DNA of 64,000 nucleotides from Agreia pratensis (lineage in GTDB: Bacteria; Actinomycetota; Actinomycetes; Actinomycetales; Microbacteriaceae). Location of the stretch: NCBI RefSeq assembly GCF_900177685.1, contig NZ_FXAY01000001.1, positions 62,001 through 126,000 of the forward strand, given 5' to 3'. Positions 51,450-60,496 of this stretch are shown piece after piece (the stretch's first letter is position 1; each line of letters opens with the position of its first letter). The notes below the pieces were generated by a model. It was not told the DNA's origin. It ran no database searches and saw nothing but the letters and a program-made list of their open reading frames with translations. Position numbers and translations under genes: made by a program.

Positions 51450-52226
51450 GTGAAGTCGATTGAGCCGAAGTCTGCGAACGTGCGCCCTCAGCGGCCCCGT
51501 CGCAACATCGCCTCTCGGGTTCTCCCCCCGATCGCATTGCTCTTCGTCGGCGCACTCGCCGTAGCCACCTCGCTTCCCGCCGCAGCATTCGGCCCGGGCT
51601 CATCGTTCGGCATGACCGGTGCGACGGGCGGGTCACAGTCGCAGAATCAGCTGCTCTCCGTCGACGCTTCGGCGGCCGACGCCAGCGTTCTGCGCGACGG
51701 ATACACCGTCAACACTCCGACACCGACACCCACCCCGACGCCCGCGGCCAAGTCCGCGCCGGCGTCGACGGGCGGAAGCCCGGGAGGGTGGGGTTGCCAG
51801 CGAGACGCCCCCGCCGAAACGACACGTCTCACGTGGCCCTACGATCACCCCGTCAAGATCGGTGATGGCTTCGGCCCGCGCGCCGAAGGCATGCACGACG
51901 GAGTCGATCTGCTCGCCGGCAACGGAACACCCGTCCAGGCGATCGGCGACGGCATCGTCACCGCCTCGGGCTACAACGGATCCGCGGGCAACTACGTGGC
52001 GATCGCGACCATGGTCGGCGGTCAGCGCCTCTGCAGCATGTACATGCACTTCCAAGACGGATCAGTGACCGTGACGGTCGGCCAGGAACTCACCGCAGGC
52101 ACCGTGATCGGCCTCACCGGCGACACGGGTAACGCCAGCGTCGAGCACTGCCACTTCGAGCTGTTCTTCGCCGACGGCGTGCGCTTCGATCCGATTCCGT
52201 ACCTCACGGCGAACGCCAGCTACTAG
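51450..52226 (+). CDS. Secreted M23-family peptidoglycan endopeptidase
   Basis: The 258-residue protein (GTG 51450) has a basic N-terminus, a signal/anchor at about 26-47, a stalk ending ASVLRDGYTVNTP with (TP)n repeats, then an M23 domain. The active site is complete: HDGVDLLAGNGTPV (HxxxD), MYMHFQDGS and EHCHFELFF (HxH). It should cut peptide cross-links in the wall. The stalk closely resembles that of the lytic transglycosylase at 14994. It converges with ffh across a dispersed repeat. Confidence 0.9.
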   Translation: MKSIEPKSANVRPQRPRRNIASRVLPPIALLFVGALAVATSLPAAAFGPGSSFGMTGATGGSQSQNQLLSVDASAADASVLRDGYTVNTPTPTPTPTPAAKSAPASTGGSPGGWGCQRDAPAETTRLTWPYDHPVKIGDGFGPRAEGMHDGVDLLAGNGTPVQAIGDGIVTASGYNGSAGNYVAIATMVGGQRLCSMYMHFQDGSVTVTVGQELTAGTVIGLTGDTGNASVEHCHFELFFADGVRFDPIPYLTANASY

Positions 52227-52253
52227 GCCCGCTCGACAATCGACCTGGTCCGT

Positions 52254-52290
52254 TCGACAGGCTCGGGGAACGGAACGTCGAGCTTGTCGA
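52254..52290. repeat. Dispersed TCGACAGGCTC-type palindrome
   Basis: TCGACAGGCTCG and CGAGCTTGTCGA form an imperfect hairpin around GGGAACGGAACGT between convergent M23 and ffh genes. Related copies of the arm occur at 53917 and inside smc at 62065. It may terminate transcription from both sides. Confidence 0.65.
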
Positions 52291-52297
52291 GACGTGC

Positions 52298-53869
52298 CTA
52301 GCGGCCCAGGAACTTCTGCAGCGAAGCCAGCTCTTCTTCGCTCGGGGCGCCCGGTGCGGATTTGCCCTTGCCGAGCCCCAGACCGAAGCCCGAACCGCCC
52401 GCGGTGACGGGCGCGGCATCCGGCTTGATACCCGCGGCACGTGCGGCGTCTTCGGCCGCACGCTTTGCCGGATTGCCCGACTTCGAGCCCTTCTTCTTGG
52501 CGACCTGCTTGCGGCCGCCGTGGGCGCCGGGAACCGGACCCATTCCGGGGATGTTCGGCATGCCGCCCTTGGCGACGGTCTTCATCATCTTGGCGGCCTG
52601 CTCGAAACGCTGCACGAGCTGGTTCACGTCGGTTACGGTCATTCCCGAGCCCTTGGCGATGCGCAGTCGACGCGAGCCGTTGAGAAGCTTCGAGTTCTGC
52701 CGCTCGGCCTTCGTCATCGACTGGATGATCGCCTCGGTGCGCACGATCTCGCGCTCGTCGAAGTTCTCGAGCTGCTGCTTCATGCCACCCATGCCGGGGA
52801 GCATTCCCATCATCTTCTTGATGGAGCCGGCGCCGCGCAGCTGCTGCATCTGGGCCAGGAAGTCTTCGAGAGTGAAAGTGTCGGTGGCGAACTTCTCGGC
52901 CATCTTCATGGCCTCGCCCTCGTCGAAGGCAGACTGGGCCTGCTCGATGAGGGTCAGGATGTCGCCGAGGTCGAGGATTCGGCTCGCCATGCGGTCGGGG
53001 TAGAAAGGCTCGAAGTCGTCGAGCGACTCACCCGTCGACGCGAAGATGATCGGGCGCCCCGTGACGGATGCCACCGACAGGGCAGCTCCACCGCGGGCGT
53101 CGCCGTCGAGCTTCGTGAGCACGACTCCCGTGAAGTCGACACCGTCTTGGAAGGCCTTGGCCGTGGCGACGGCGTCTTGACCGATCATGGCGTCGATCAC
53201 GAAGAGCACCTCGTCGGGATCGACTGCCTTGCGGATGTCTGACGCCTGCTTCATCATGTCGGCGTCGACGCCGAGACGACCGGCCGTGTCGACGATGACC
53301 ACGTCGTACTGCTTGTCGATGGCGAACTTGATCGAGTCTTTGGCGACCTTCACCGGGTTTCCCGTGCCGTTGCCGGGCTCGGGCGCGAATACGGCTACCC
53401 CGGCCTGGCCGGCGACGACCTGCAGCTGGTTCACTGCGTTGGGGCGCTGAAGGTCGGCGGCGACCAAGAGAGGTGTGTGATTGTCTTTGGCCAGCCACTT
53501 GGCGAGCTTGCCGGCCAGCGTCGTCTTACCGGCACCCTGAAGGCCGGCGAGCATGATCACGGTCGGCGGCTTCTTGGCGAACTGGATGCGACGGGCCTCG
53601 CCACCGAGGATCGCCACGAGTTCTTCGTTGACGATCTGCACGACCTGCTGCGCCGGGTTGAGCGCCTTGTTGACCTCGTCGCCCAGCGCACGCTCGCGCA
53701 CCTTGCCGGTGAAGTCCTTGACTACCTCGAGCGCGACGTCGGCGTCGAGCAGGGCGCGGCGGATCTCGCGAACAGTCGCGTCCACATCGGCAGGGCTCAG
53801 CTTGCCCTTGGTGCGAAGGTTCTTGAATGTCTCTGCGAGCCTGTCAGACAGGTTTCCGAAAGTAGCCAT
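52298..53869 (-). CDS. ffh: Signal recognition particle protein Ffh
   Basis: The 523-residue SRP54 GTPase has the N-domain (MATFGNLSDRLAETFKNLRT), the G-domain with G1 GLQGAGKTTLAGKLA, G3 DTAGRLGVD and G4 TKLDGDARGG, and the Met-rich M-domain (MLPGMGGMKQQ; GSGMTVTDVNQLVQRFEQAA). It binds 4.5S RNA and signal sequences and delivers ribosomes to FtsY, encoded at 57777. A Lys/Ala-rich C-terminal tail ends in SLQKFLGR. Confidence 0.97.
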   Translation of the reverse strand: MATFGNLSDRLAETFKNLRTKGKLSPADVDATVREIRRALLDADVALEVVKDFTGKVRERALGDEVNKALNPAQQVVQIVNEELVAILGGEARRIQFAKKPPTVIMLAGLQGAGKTTLAGKLAKWLAKDNHTPLLVAADLQRPNAVNQLQVVAGQAGVAVFAPEPGNGTGNPVKVAKDSIKFAIDKQYDVVIVDTAGRLGVDADMMKQASDIRKAVDPDEVLFVIDAMIGQDAVATAKAFQDGVDFTGVVLTKLDGDARGGAALSVASVTGRPIIFASTGESLDDFEPFYPDRMASRILDLGDILTLIEQAQSAFDEGEAMKMAEKFATDTFTLEDFLAQMQQLRGAGSIKKMMGMLPGMGGMKQQLENFDEREIVRTEAIIQSMTKAERQNSKLLNGSRRLRIAKGSGMTVTDVNQLVQRFEQAAKMMKTVAKGGMPNIPGMGPVPGAHGGRKQVAKKKGSKSGNPAKRAAEDAARAAGIKPDAAPVTAGGSGFGLGLGKGKSAPGAPSEEELASLQKFLGR

Positions 53870-53916
53870 GGTTCGACAAGTTTACCTGGCCGCCGACGTT
53901 GCCGGTCGAGGGGGTG

Positions 53917-53941
53917 TCTCGACAGGCTCGACGAACGGAAC
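53917..53941. repeat. Partial copy of the TCGACAGGCTC repeat
   Basis: TCTCGACAGGCTCGACGAACGGAAC shares its first half with the repeat at 52251-52276 (GTTCGACAGGCTCGGGGAACGGAAC). It lies between divergent ffh and marR, so it is not a terminator here. Confidence 0.55.
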
Positions 53942-53954
53942 ACTCGCGGGATCA

Positions 53955-53981
53955 TTAGCCAAGCTAATGAGTTAGGCTAAC
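53955..53981 (+). promoter_or_regulatory. Twin inverted repeats, probable MarR operator
   Basis: TTAGCCAAGCTAA (arms TTAGC/GCTAA overlapping as TTAG...CTAA) and GTTAGGCTAAC (perfect around a single central G) lie four to thirty bases before the MarR start codon. Both share the half-site TTAGnC. They overlap the expected promoter, which fits autorepression of marR-MFS. Confidence 0.65.
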
Positions 53982-53984
53982 TAC

Positions 53985-54416
53985 ATGACTCCTCCCCTCT
54001 CGCTGCCCGCTCTCAGCTCCGAGCTGCGCGGGGTCACTATGCACCTCTCGCGCAGACTCCGAAACGAACGCGCCGACATCGACCTCAGCGACTCGCAATT
54101 CAGCGTGCTGGCCTATCTCGTTCGCACAGGCGCACACACACCGAATGAGCTGAGCGTCTGGGAACATGTCACTCCCCCGTCGATGAACCGCACCATCAAC
54201 GCGCTCGAGGCAGCCGGCCTCGTGGCTCGAACACCGGATGCGTCGGACGGCCGCAAGGTCTTCGTCACGGCGACAGAGAACGGCTGCGGGGTCGTGAAAG
54301 AGACGAGGCGCAGGCGTGACGCGTGGCTGCACTCGAGGCTCTCGGCGCTCACGCCCGACGAACGCCGAACACTCGAGGAGGCGACGGTCCTTCTGAGAAA
54401 GATCGTGGCTCCATGA
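53985..54416 (+). CDS. MarR-family transcriptional regulator
   Basis: The 143-residue winged-HTH protein reads DLSDSQFSVLAYLVRTGAHT, then TPPSMNRTINALEAAGLVAR and the wing DASDGRKVFVTATENG. MarR proteins usually repress an efflux gene and are released by a small aromatic or toxic ligand. It overlaps the MFS gene by ATGA (54413-54416), so both are made together. Palindromes just upstream fit autoregulation. Confidence 0.92.
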   Translation: MTPPLSLPALSSELRGVTMHLSRRLRNERADIDLSDSQFSVLAYLVRTGAHTPNELSVWEHVTPPSMNRTINALEAAGLVARTPDASDGRKVFVTATENGCGVVKETRRRRDAWLHSRLSALTPDERRTLEEATVLLRKIVAP

Positions 54417-55759
54417 GCGCGATGTTCCGCTCGCTCTCGAGCGTCAACTACCGCATCTGGTTCGCCGGAGCACTGGTGTCGAACGTGGGCACCTGGATGC
54501 AGCGCACAGCGCAGGACTGGATCGTGCTCACCGAGCTGACCGATCACGACGCCGCAGCGGTGGGCATCGTCATGGCGCTCCAGCTCGGTCCGCAGCTTCT
54601 TCTCGTGCCGTGGGCGGGTCTGATAGCCGACCGTCTCGACCGGCGACGCACCCTGATGGTGACCCAAGCATCCATGGGCGTCTTGGGGTTGGGGCTCGGC
54701 CTCATCGTGGTGACCGGCGTGGCCCAACTCTGGCACGTCTACCTGTTCGCCCTGCTGCTGGGCATCGCCTCGGCGATCGATGCGCCCGTGCGGCAGACAT
54801 TCGTCTCCGAGCTCGTCGGCGGCTCGAACCTCTCGAACGCAGTGGCACTGAACTCAGCCTCGTTCAACGCTGCCCGCATGATCGGCCCCGCCGTCGCAGG
54901 CCTTCTCGTCGCCGTGATCGGCGCGGGGTGGGTCTTTCTCTTGAACGCGGTGACGTTCGGCGCCGTCTTGGTCTCACTCACATTCATCAGAGTGGATCAG
55001 CTGCGTCGGAGCAAGCGGGCACCGCAGGGCAAGGGCCAACTGCTCGAGGGCTTCCGTTACGTTCGATCGCGGCCCGACCTGCTCGTGATCTTCGTGATCG
55101 TCTTCATCATCGGCACATTCGGCATGAACTTCGCCATCTTCACATCGACCATGGCGAGCGTCGAATTCGGACGCGGGTCCGAGGCCTTCGGCCTGCTCTC
55201 GTCGGTGATGGCGGTGGGATCGGTGACGGGAGCATTGCTGTCGGCGCGGCGCGATCGTCCGCGGGTCCGGCTCACATTCATTGCGTCTGCCGCCTTCGGG
55301 GTGAGCTGTCTCGTCGCCGCCGTCATGCCGAGCTACTGGGGTTTCGCCATCGTGCTGGTCTTCGTCGGTCTATCAGCCCAGACGCTGATGACCACCGCAA
55401 ACGGCACGGTGCAGACGACCACCGCACCGGAGATGCGCGGGCGCGTGATGGCGCTCTACATGGCGGTCTTCATGGGCGGAACGCCGATCGGTGCTCCTGT
55501 CGTGGGCTGGGTGGCGAACAGTTTCGGGCCGCGCTGGGCAATCGGTGTCGCCGCCGCATCGGGGCTCGTCGCAGCAGCGATCGGTCTCGGCTGGCTCATC
55601 GTGTTCCGCCATCTGCGCCTGCACTTCGACAGAGCAGCGCATCCCCACTTCGTCGTGAGTCACGACGGTCGGCCTTTCTCGCGCGGCCGTTCGCCCGAGA
55701 CGGCTGAGGAGCTAGAAGAGGATCTTGCTCTCGACGAGGCGGACGCCCGGAGATCGTGA
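54413..55759 (+). CDS. MFS transporter, drug or metabolite exporter type
   Basis: The 448-residue, 12-helix transporter starts at ATG 54413 (MSAMFRSLSSVNYRIWFAGA), inside the marR stop. It has GTWMQRTAQDWIVLTEL in helix 1 and the MFS motif AGLIADRLDRRRTLM in loop 2-3, and belongs to the EntS/DUF894-like exporter group. The C-terminus is acidic (AEELEEDLALDEADARRS). The pairing with marR suggests inducible efflux; substrate unknown. Confidence 0.9.
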   Translation: MSAMFRSLSSVNYRIWFAGALVSNVGTWMQRTAQDWIVLTELTDHDAAAVGIVMALQLGPQLLLVPWAGLIADRLDRRRTLMVTQASMGVLGLGLGLIVVTGVAQLWHVYLFALLLGIASAIDAPVRQTFVSELVGGSNLSNAVALNSASFNAARMIGPAVAGLLVAVIGAGWVFLLNAVTFGAVLVSLTFIRVDQLRRSKRAPQGKGQLLEGFRYVRSRPDLLVIFVIVFIIGTFGMNFAIFTSTMASVEFGRGSEAFGLLSSVMAVGSVTGALLSARRDRPRVRLTFIASAAFGVSCLVAAVMPSYWGFAIVLVFVGLSAQTLMTTANGTVQTTTAPEMRGRVMALYMAVFMGGTPIGAPVVGWVANSFGPRWAIGVAAASGLVAAAIGLGWLIVFRHLRLHFDRAAHPHFVVSHDGRPFSRGRSPETAEELEEDLALDEADARRS

Positions 55760-55776
55760 GCGACGATCGCCAGGAT

Positions 55777-56817
55777 TCAGGCGATGTCGACGACGGTGAC
55801 TCCCGCCGATCGATCGCCCGACGCGATGGCCTCGAGCGCCGCGGGCGCATCGGCGAGCGAGATTCGATGCTCGATGAGTCGTGCCGGATCGAGGGCTCCG
55901 CTCAGAACGAGGTCGAGCAGCGCCGGGTAGTCCGACGCCGGCATTCCGTGGCTGCCGTGGAGAGAGAGTTCTTTGGCGATGATCGCCGGGAGGGGGATCA
56001 CGGGTTCTTCTGAGAACAGGCCGATCTGCACCTGCCTCCCCAGGGGCGCGAGTGCGAGCACGCTGAGCCGCATAGTCGCCTGCCTGCCCAGAGCCTCGAC
56101 CGACACGTGAACGCCGGCGGGTGCCACGGATGTGATCGCATCGAGGACCTCGGACTCGGAGAGCCCGGATGAGTCGATGGTGTGCGCTACGCCCAGAGAC
56201 GAAGCTCGCTCGAGCGCGACGGGGTCGATGTCGACCGCGATCACCTCGGCGCCGACGGCGACTCCGATCATCGCGGCACTCAGACCCACTCCCCCGCAGC
56301 CGACGACGAGCAGTCGCTCACCGCGCTGGAGTCTTGCCCGATGCACGAGTCCTCGGTAGGCGGTCGCGAAACGGCAGCCGAGAAGGGCAGCGGCACCCGA
56401 GTCGAGCTCGTCTGGAACACGAATGAGGTTGACGTCGGCGTTGTGCAGCGCCACGAGCTCCGCGAAGGAGCCCCAGTGGGTGAAGCCGGGCTGAGTCTGG
56501 TTGCGGCAGACCTGACCGTTGCCGTCGGCGCATTCGGGGCATCGTCCGCACGCCGAGACGAACGGAACGGTGACTCGTTCGCCCACCCGGAAGCGCGTGA
56601 CCTCGGGCCCCACGGCGGCGATGCGTCCGACGAGTTCGTGGCCGGGAACGTGCGGGAGCGCTATGCCGTCGTCATGGCCCAACCACCCGTGGGCGTCGCT
56701 GCGGCACACTCCCGTCGTCTCGACCCTGATCACCACTCCGTCGACCGAGGGAACGGGATCAGGCACATCGCGGAGCTCGGGGGCTCCGCCGAACTCGGTG
56801 AACACGACAGCGCGCAT
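55777..56817 (-). CDS. Zinc-dependent medium-chain alcohol dehydrogenase
   Basis: The 346-residue enzyme has catalytic zinc ligands in GVCRSDAHGW (Cys37) and PGHELVG (His), the structural zinc cluster in CGRCPECADGNGQVC, and the Rossmann motif VVGCGGVGLSAAM. It oxidises or reduces an alcohol/aldehyde with NAD(H). The specificity is not readable. It is a single gene that converges with the MFS gene and diverges from the LLM gene at 56895. Confidence 0.92.
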   Translation of the reverse strand: MRAVVFTEFGGAPELRDVPDPVPSVDGVVIRVETTGVCRSDAHGWLGHDDGIALPHVPGHELVGRIAAVGPEVTRFRVGERVTVPFVSACGRCPECADGNGQVCRNQTQPGFTHWGSFAELVALHNADVNLIRVPDELDSGAAALLGCRFATAYRGLVHRARLQRGERLLVVGCGGVGLSAAMIGVAVGAEVIAVDIDPVALERASSLGVAHTIDSSGLSESEVLDAITSVAPAGVHVSVEALGRQATMRLSVLALAPLGRQVQIGLFSEEPVIPLPAIIAKELSLHGSHGMPASDYPALLDLVLSGALDPARLIEHRISLADAPAALEAIASGDRSAGVTVVDIA

Positions 56818-56894
56818 GGGACTCTTTCTCGCGGGGAACGCCTCCGACGATACCGGCCATGATCGATGTCGGAGTCAGTCCCTAGACTCGGGGC

Positions 56895-57770
56895 ATGCGT
56901 CACGGAATCGTCATCCTGCCCCAAGACCCCTGGTCGATCGCCCGTCGAAAGTGGCAGTCCGCCGAAGGGCTCGGCTTCGAACACGCGTGGACATACGACC
57001 ACCTCTCGTGGCGCTCGCTTGCAGACCAGCCGTGGAACGCGACGATCCCCACGCTCACCGCGGCGGCGGTCGTCACCGAGACGATCCGCCTCGGTACCTT
57101 CGTCTCGTCACCGAACTTCAGGCATCCGGTGCCGTTCGCTAAAGAGGTCGCGACAGTCGATGACATCTCGGGCGGCCGGTTTCTGCTCGGCGTCGGGTCG
57201 GGAGGAACCGGCTTCGACGCCTTCGTGCTCGGCCAGCCCGAATACACACCGGTTCAGCGGCACGCGCGCTTCGCCGAGTTTGTGACCCTGCTCGATGAGC
57301 TGCTTCGACACGAGGGCGACGGCGAGCGCGGCATCTCTTTCGACGGCGAATGGTACGAGGCGGTCGACGCACGCATGGTCGGAGTGGCGGCGCAGCAACC
57401 ACGCGTGCCCTTCGTGCTTGCCGCAAACGGGCCGAGGGGCCTCGCGCTGGTCGCGCAGCAGGGTCAGGGGTGGGTCACCACAGGCAAAGACGGCGCCACG
57501 GGTGAGGAGTGGTGGTCTGCCGTGGCCACCCTGGCCGGCCGTCTCGATGACGCCGCGAGCGCGGCGGGCCGCGACCCGGCATCCATCGATCGGTATCTGT
57601 CGCTCGACTCGGGCGGCCAGTTCTCTCTCGAGAGCGTGGGCGCCTTCGACGACATGGTCGGGCGGGCGGCTGAACTCGGCTTCACCGACGTGATCTCGCA
57701 CTGGCCGCGGCCAGAGGGCATCTACACCGGCGACGAAGAGGTGCTCTACGAGGTCGCCTCGCGGTTCTGA
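56895..57770 (+). CDS. LLM-class flavin-dependent oxidoreductase
   Basis: The 291-residue luciferase-like protein reads MRHGIVILPQDPWSIARRKW, TYDHLSWRSLADQPWNATIP and ISGGRFLLGVGSGGTGFDAF, typical of bacterial LLM monooxygenases/reductases using FMN or F420. It is in a separate subgroup from the LLM gene at 50551. It converges with ftsY (six bases between). Substrate unknown. Confidence 0.85.
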   Translation: MRHGIVILPQDPWSIARRKWQSAEGLGFEHAWTYDHLSWRSLADQPWNATIPTLTAAAVVTETIRLGTFVSSPNFRHPVPFAKEVATVDDISGGRFLLGVGSGGTGFDAFVLGQPEYTPVQRHARFAEFVTLLDELLRHEGDGERGISFDGEWYEAVDARMVGVAAQQPRVPFVLAANGPRGLALVAQQGQGWVTTGKDGATGEEWWSAVATLAGRLDDAASAAGRDPASIDRYLSLDSGGQFSLESVGAFDDMVGRAAELGFTDVISHWPRPEGIYTGDEEVLYEVASRF

Positions 57771-57776
57771 GCCGGC

Positions 57777-58652
57777 CTAGCCGACCAGGTTCTGTGCGAA
57801 CACGTGCGGGGTGAAACCGGTGAGGTCGTTGATTCCCTCGCCCTGGCCGATGAGCTTGATAGGAATGCCGGTCTTTTCCTGCACGGCCAGCACGAACCCG
57901 GCCTTCGCCGATCCGTCGAGCTTGGTGAGCACGAGGCCCGTCACGCCCGCGTGCTGGATGAACGCTTCGGCCTGAGCGAGACCGTTCTGGCCCGTGGTCG
58001 CGTCGAGCACCAGAAGCACTTCGGCCACGGGTGCCTGCTTCTCGATCACACGGCGAATCTTGCCGAGCTCATCCATGAGCCCGCCCTTCGTCTGTAGACG
58101 TCCGGCCGTGTCGATGACGACGATCTCGGTGCCGTGCAGCTTGGCGTACTCGATGGTCTGAAAGGCGACGGATGCCGGATCCTGGCCTTCGTGCTGCGGC
58201 CGCACGATGGCAGCGCCGGCACGCTCAGCCCAGGTGGCGACCTGCTCGACAGCGGCGGCGCGGAAGGTGTCGGCCGCGCCGATGACCACCGTGCGCCCGT
58301 ACGTAGCGAGGAACTTCGCGAATTTGCCGATCGTGGTGGTCTTGCCGACCCCGTTCACGCCGACGACGAGCACCACGGCCGGGCGCTCCGACAGGTGCAG
58401 GGTGGTGTCGAGCCTCGAGAGCCGCTCCTCCATGGTCTCGCGGAGCATGCGCTGCAGATCTTTAGGATCGGTCGTCTTGAAGCGATCGACCTTGGCTCGC
58501 AGATCGGTCACGACGGAGTCGGTGACGTCGGGCCCGAAGTCGGCCTTCAGCAACGCGTCTTCGAGGTCCTCCCACGTATTGGCGTCGATCGTGGGCTTGG
58601 TGAACATGCCACGGAGGGCGCCAGAGAGAGACCAGGGGGTGCGTTCAGCCAT
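57777..58652 (-). CDS. ftsY: Signal recognition particle receptor FtsY
   Basis: The 291-residue SRP receptor GTPase has an N-domain (LSGALRGMFTKPTIDANTWE) and a G-domain with G1 GVNGVGKTTTIGKFA, DTFRAAAVEQ, G3 DTAGRLQTKG and TKLDGSAKAG, ending FVQNLVG-like. The long acidic A-domain of E. coli FtsY is absent, giving a short form of N and G domains only. It works with Ffh (52298). Located between smc and ffh as in many actinobacteria, with lipA-lipB inserted. Confidence 0.96.
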   Translation of the reverse strand: MAERTPWSLSGALRGMFTKPTIDANTWEDLEDALLKADFGPDVTDSVVTDLRAKVDRFKTTDPKDLQRMLRETMEERLSRLDTTLHLSERPAVVLVVGVNGVGKTTTIGKFAKFLATYGRTVVIGAADTFRAAAVEQVATWAERAGAAIVRPQHEGQDPASVAFQTIEYAKLHGTEIVVIDTAGRLQTKGGLMDELGKIRRVIEKQAPVAEVLLVLDATTGQNGLAQAEAFIQHAGVTGLVLTKLDGSAKAGFVLAVQEKTGIPIKLIGQGEGINDLTGFTPHVFAQNLVG

Positions 58653-58675
58653 ACGACAAGACTAGCGGCGCGCGT

Positions 58676-59674
58676 TCAGCCCACGGCCTGCGCGAAACCG
58701 TCCGCGCGCTCCGCCTCGGCGGCCAGATGGGCGAGGCGCTCGGGCAGCTCGATTCCCTTGCGTGACATGGACTGCGCCCAGAGGCGCCCCGCCCTGTAGC
58801 TCGACCGTACGAGCGGCCCGGCCAGAACACCGAGGAAGCCGATCTCCTCGGCCTCCTGCTTGAAGGCGACGAACTCCTCTGGCTTGACCCAGCGCGACAC
58901 CGGTAGATGGCGCGGGCTCGGGCGCAGGTACTGCGTGAGCGTGATGATGTCGGTTCCGGCGTCGTGCAGATCACGCAATGCCTGACTCACCTCGGCAGGC
59001 TCTTCGCCCATGCCGAGGATGAGGTTCGACTTGGTGATGAGGCCGGCATCGCGGGCCTGCGTCAGCACATCGAGCGAACGCTCGTATCTAAACGCAGGAC
59101 GGATGCGCTTGAAGATGCGCGGCACCGTCTCGACGTTGTGAGCGAAGACTTCTGGTCGCGACGAGAACACCTCGGCGAGCAGATCGCTGTTGCCCGAGAA
59201 GTCGGTGGCCAGAATCTCGACGCCGGTGCCGGGGTTGCGACGGTGGATCTCGCGCACCGTCTCGGCATGCAGCCAGGCGCCCTCGTCGGGCAGATCGTCG
59301 CGGGCGACGCCGGTGACGGTCGCGTAGCGCAGGTTCATCTTCTCGACCGATTCGGCTACGCGCCTCGGCTCGTCGGTGTCGTAGTCGGCCGGTTTGCCGG
59401 TGTCGATCTGGCAGAAGTCGCAGCGGCGCGTGCACTGCGAGCCGCCGATGAGGAAGGTCGCCTCGCGGTCCTCCCAGCACTCGAAGATGTTCGGGCACCC
59501 GGCCTCCTGGCACACAGTGTGCAGCCCCTCGTCTTTCACGAGGCTCTGAAGAGCTCGGTATTCGGGGCCGAAACGCGCCTTCGTCTTGATCCACTCCGGC
59601 TTCTTTTCGATGGGCGTCTCGGCGTTCCTGATCTCGAGTCGCAGCAGTTTGCGTCCCTCCGGCACGGCGCTCAT
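58676..59674 (-). CDS. lipA: Lipoyl synthase
   Basis: The 332-residue radical-SAM enzyme inserts two sulfurs into octanoyl-lysine on E2/H-protein subunits. Two iron-sulfur cluster motifs are present: the auxiliary Cys55/60/66 ([14 protein letters not shown]) and the SAM-cluster Cys81/85/88 ([12 protein letters not shown]). The GARS-equivalent and C-terminal RSSYRAG motif (sacrificial cluster Ser) are present. It overlaps lipB by ATGA at 59671-59674. Confidence 0.97.
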   Translation of the reverse strand: MSAVPEGRKLLRLEIRNAETPIEKKPEWIKTKARFGPEYRALQSLVKDEGLHTVCQEAGCPNIFECWEDREATFLIGGSQCTRRCDFCQIDTGKPADYDTDEPRRVAESVEKMNLRYATVTGVARDDLPDEGAWLHAETVREIHRRNPGTGVEILATDFSGNSDLLAEVFSSRPEVFAHNVETVPRIFKRIRPAFRYERSLDVLTQARDAGLITKSNLILGMGEEPAEVSQALRDLHDAGTDIITLTQYLRPSPRHLPVSRWVKPEEFVAFKQEAEEIGFLGVLAGPLVRSSYRAGRLWAQSMSRKGIELPERLAHLAAEAERADGFAQAVG

Positions 59675-60342
59675 GCGGCGACCTCCGTGGCTGCGGGCGC
59701 GGCCGCGAACCCCGCGATCACTGATGAATCGGCGAAGCGCTTGGCGATGAGCGGAGCGACATCACTCGGCGTAACGATGTGACTGACACATTCGCTGATC
59801 GTCGTCACCCCCGCGTCACGGATGCCGCACGCCACGATTCGCGAGTAGGGCGCGAGGCTGTTGCTGCAGTTGAGGGCGAAGCCGTGCATCGTCACTCCGT
59901 GGGCGATCCGGATGCCGATGGCCGCGATCTTCAGATCGGTTCCGCCTCTCGAAACCCAGACCCCAGAGCGACCTTCCACGCGACCGCACGCCACACCGAG
60001 CTCGTGGAGCACCTCGATGAGAACGCCCTCGAGACGTCGCACGTACCCCACGACGTCGACCGGCTCTGCCAGCCGAATGATCGGATAGCCGACCAGCTGC
60101 CCCGGCCCGTGCCACGTGATCTTGCCACCCCTGTCGACGTCGACGACGGGAGTTCCGTCGGTCGGCCGCTCCGAGGCATCCGTTCTGCGCCCAGCGGTGA
60201 AGACCGACTGGTGCTCGAGCAGCACGAGGGTCTCTGGCCCTGCGCCGTTGACGACACCGTCGTGGAGGCGACGCTGGAGCGCCCACCCGTTTGAGTATTC
60301 CACCGCGTCGTCGCCGAATCCGGCGAGAAGTAGCTCAGTCAT
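59671..60342 (-). CDS. lipB: Octanoyltransferase
   Basis: The 223-residue enzyme moves octanoyl from ACP to lipoate-dependent proteins, providing the substrate of LipA. Catalytic Lys138 ([13 protein letters not shown]) and Cys172 ([10 protein letters not shown]) are present, as are [18 protein letters not shown] and [10 protein letters not shown]. It is first in lipB-lipA, coupled by ATGA, and diverges from the membrane protein gene at 60497. Confidence 0.96.
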   Translation of the reverse strand: MTELLLAGFGDDAVEYSNGWALQRRLHDGVVNGAGPETLVLLEHQSVFTAGRRTDASERPTDGTPVVDVDRGGKITWHGPGQLVGYPIIRLAEPVDVVGYVRRLEGVLIEVLHELGVACGRVEGRSGVWVSRGGTDLKIAAIGIRIAHGVTMHGFALNCSNSLAPYSRIVACGIRDAGVTTISECVSHIVTPSDVAPLIAKRFADSSVIAGFAAAPAATEVAA

Positions 60343-60496
60343 GCGGGCAGTCTAGCTATTTAATAGACGCAGTCCAATTAATCGCGTCGGCGGGCCTCGG
60401 ACACGCAGCGCGGGAGTGTCGCCGAGGGCCGAACACACCGGCGAATCTCTTAACATTGACTGACGATTGCCGGCCGTCCGACGAGTGGAATTCGAC

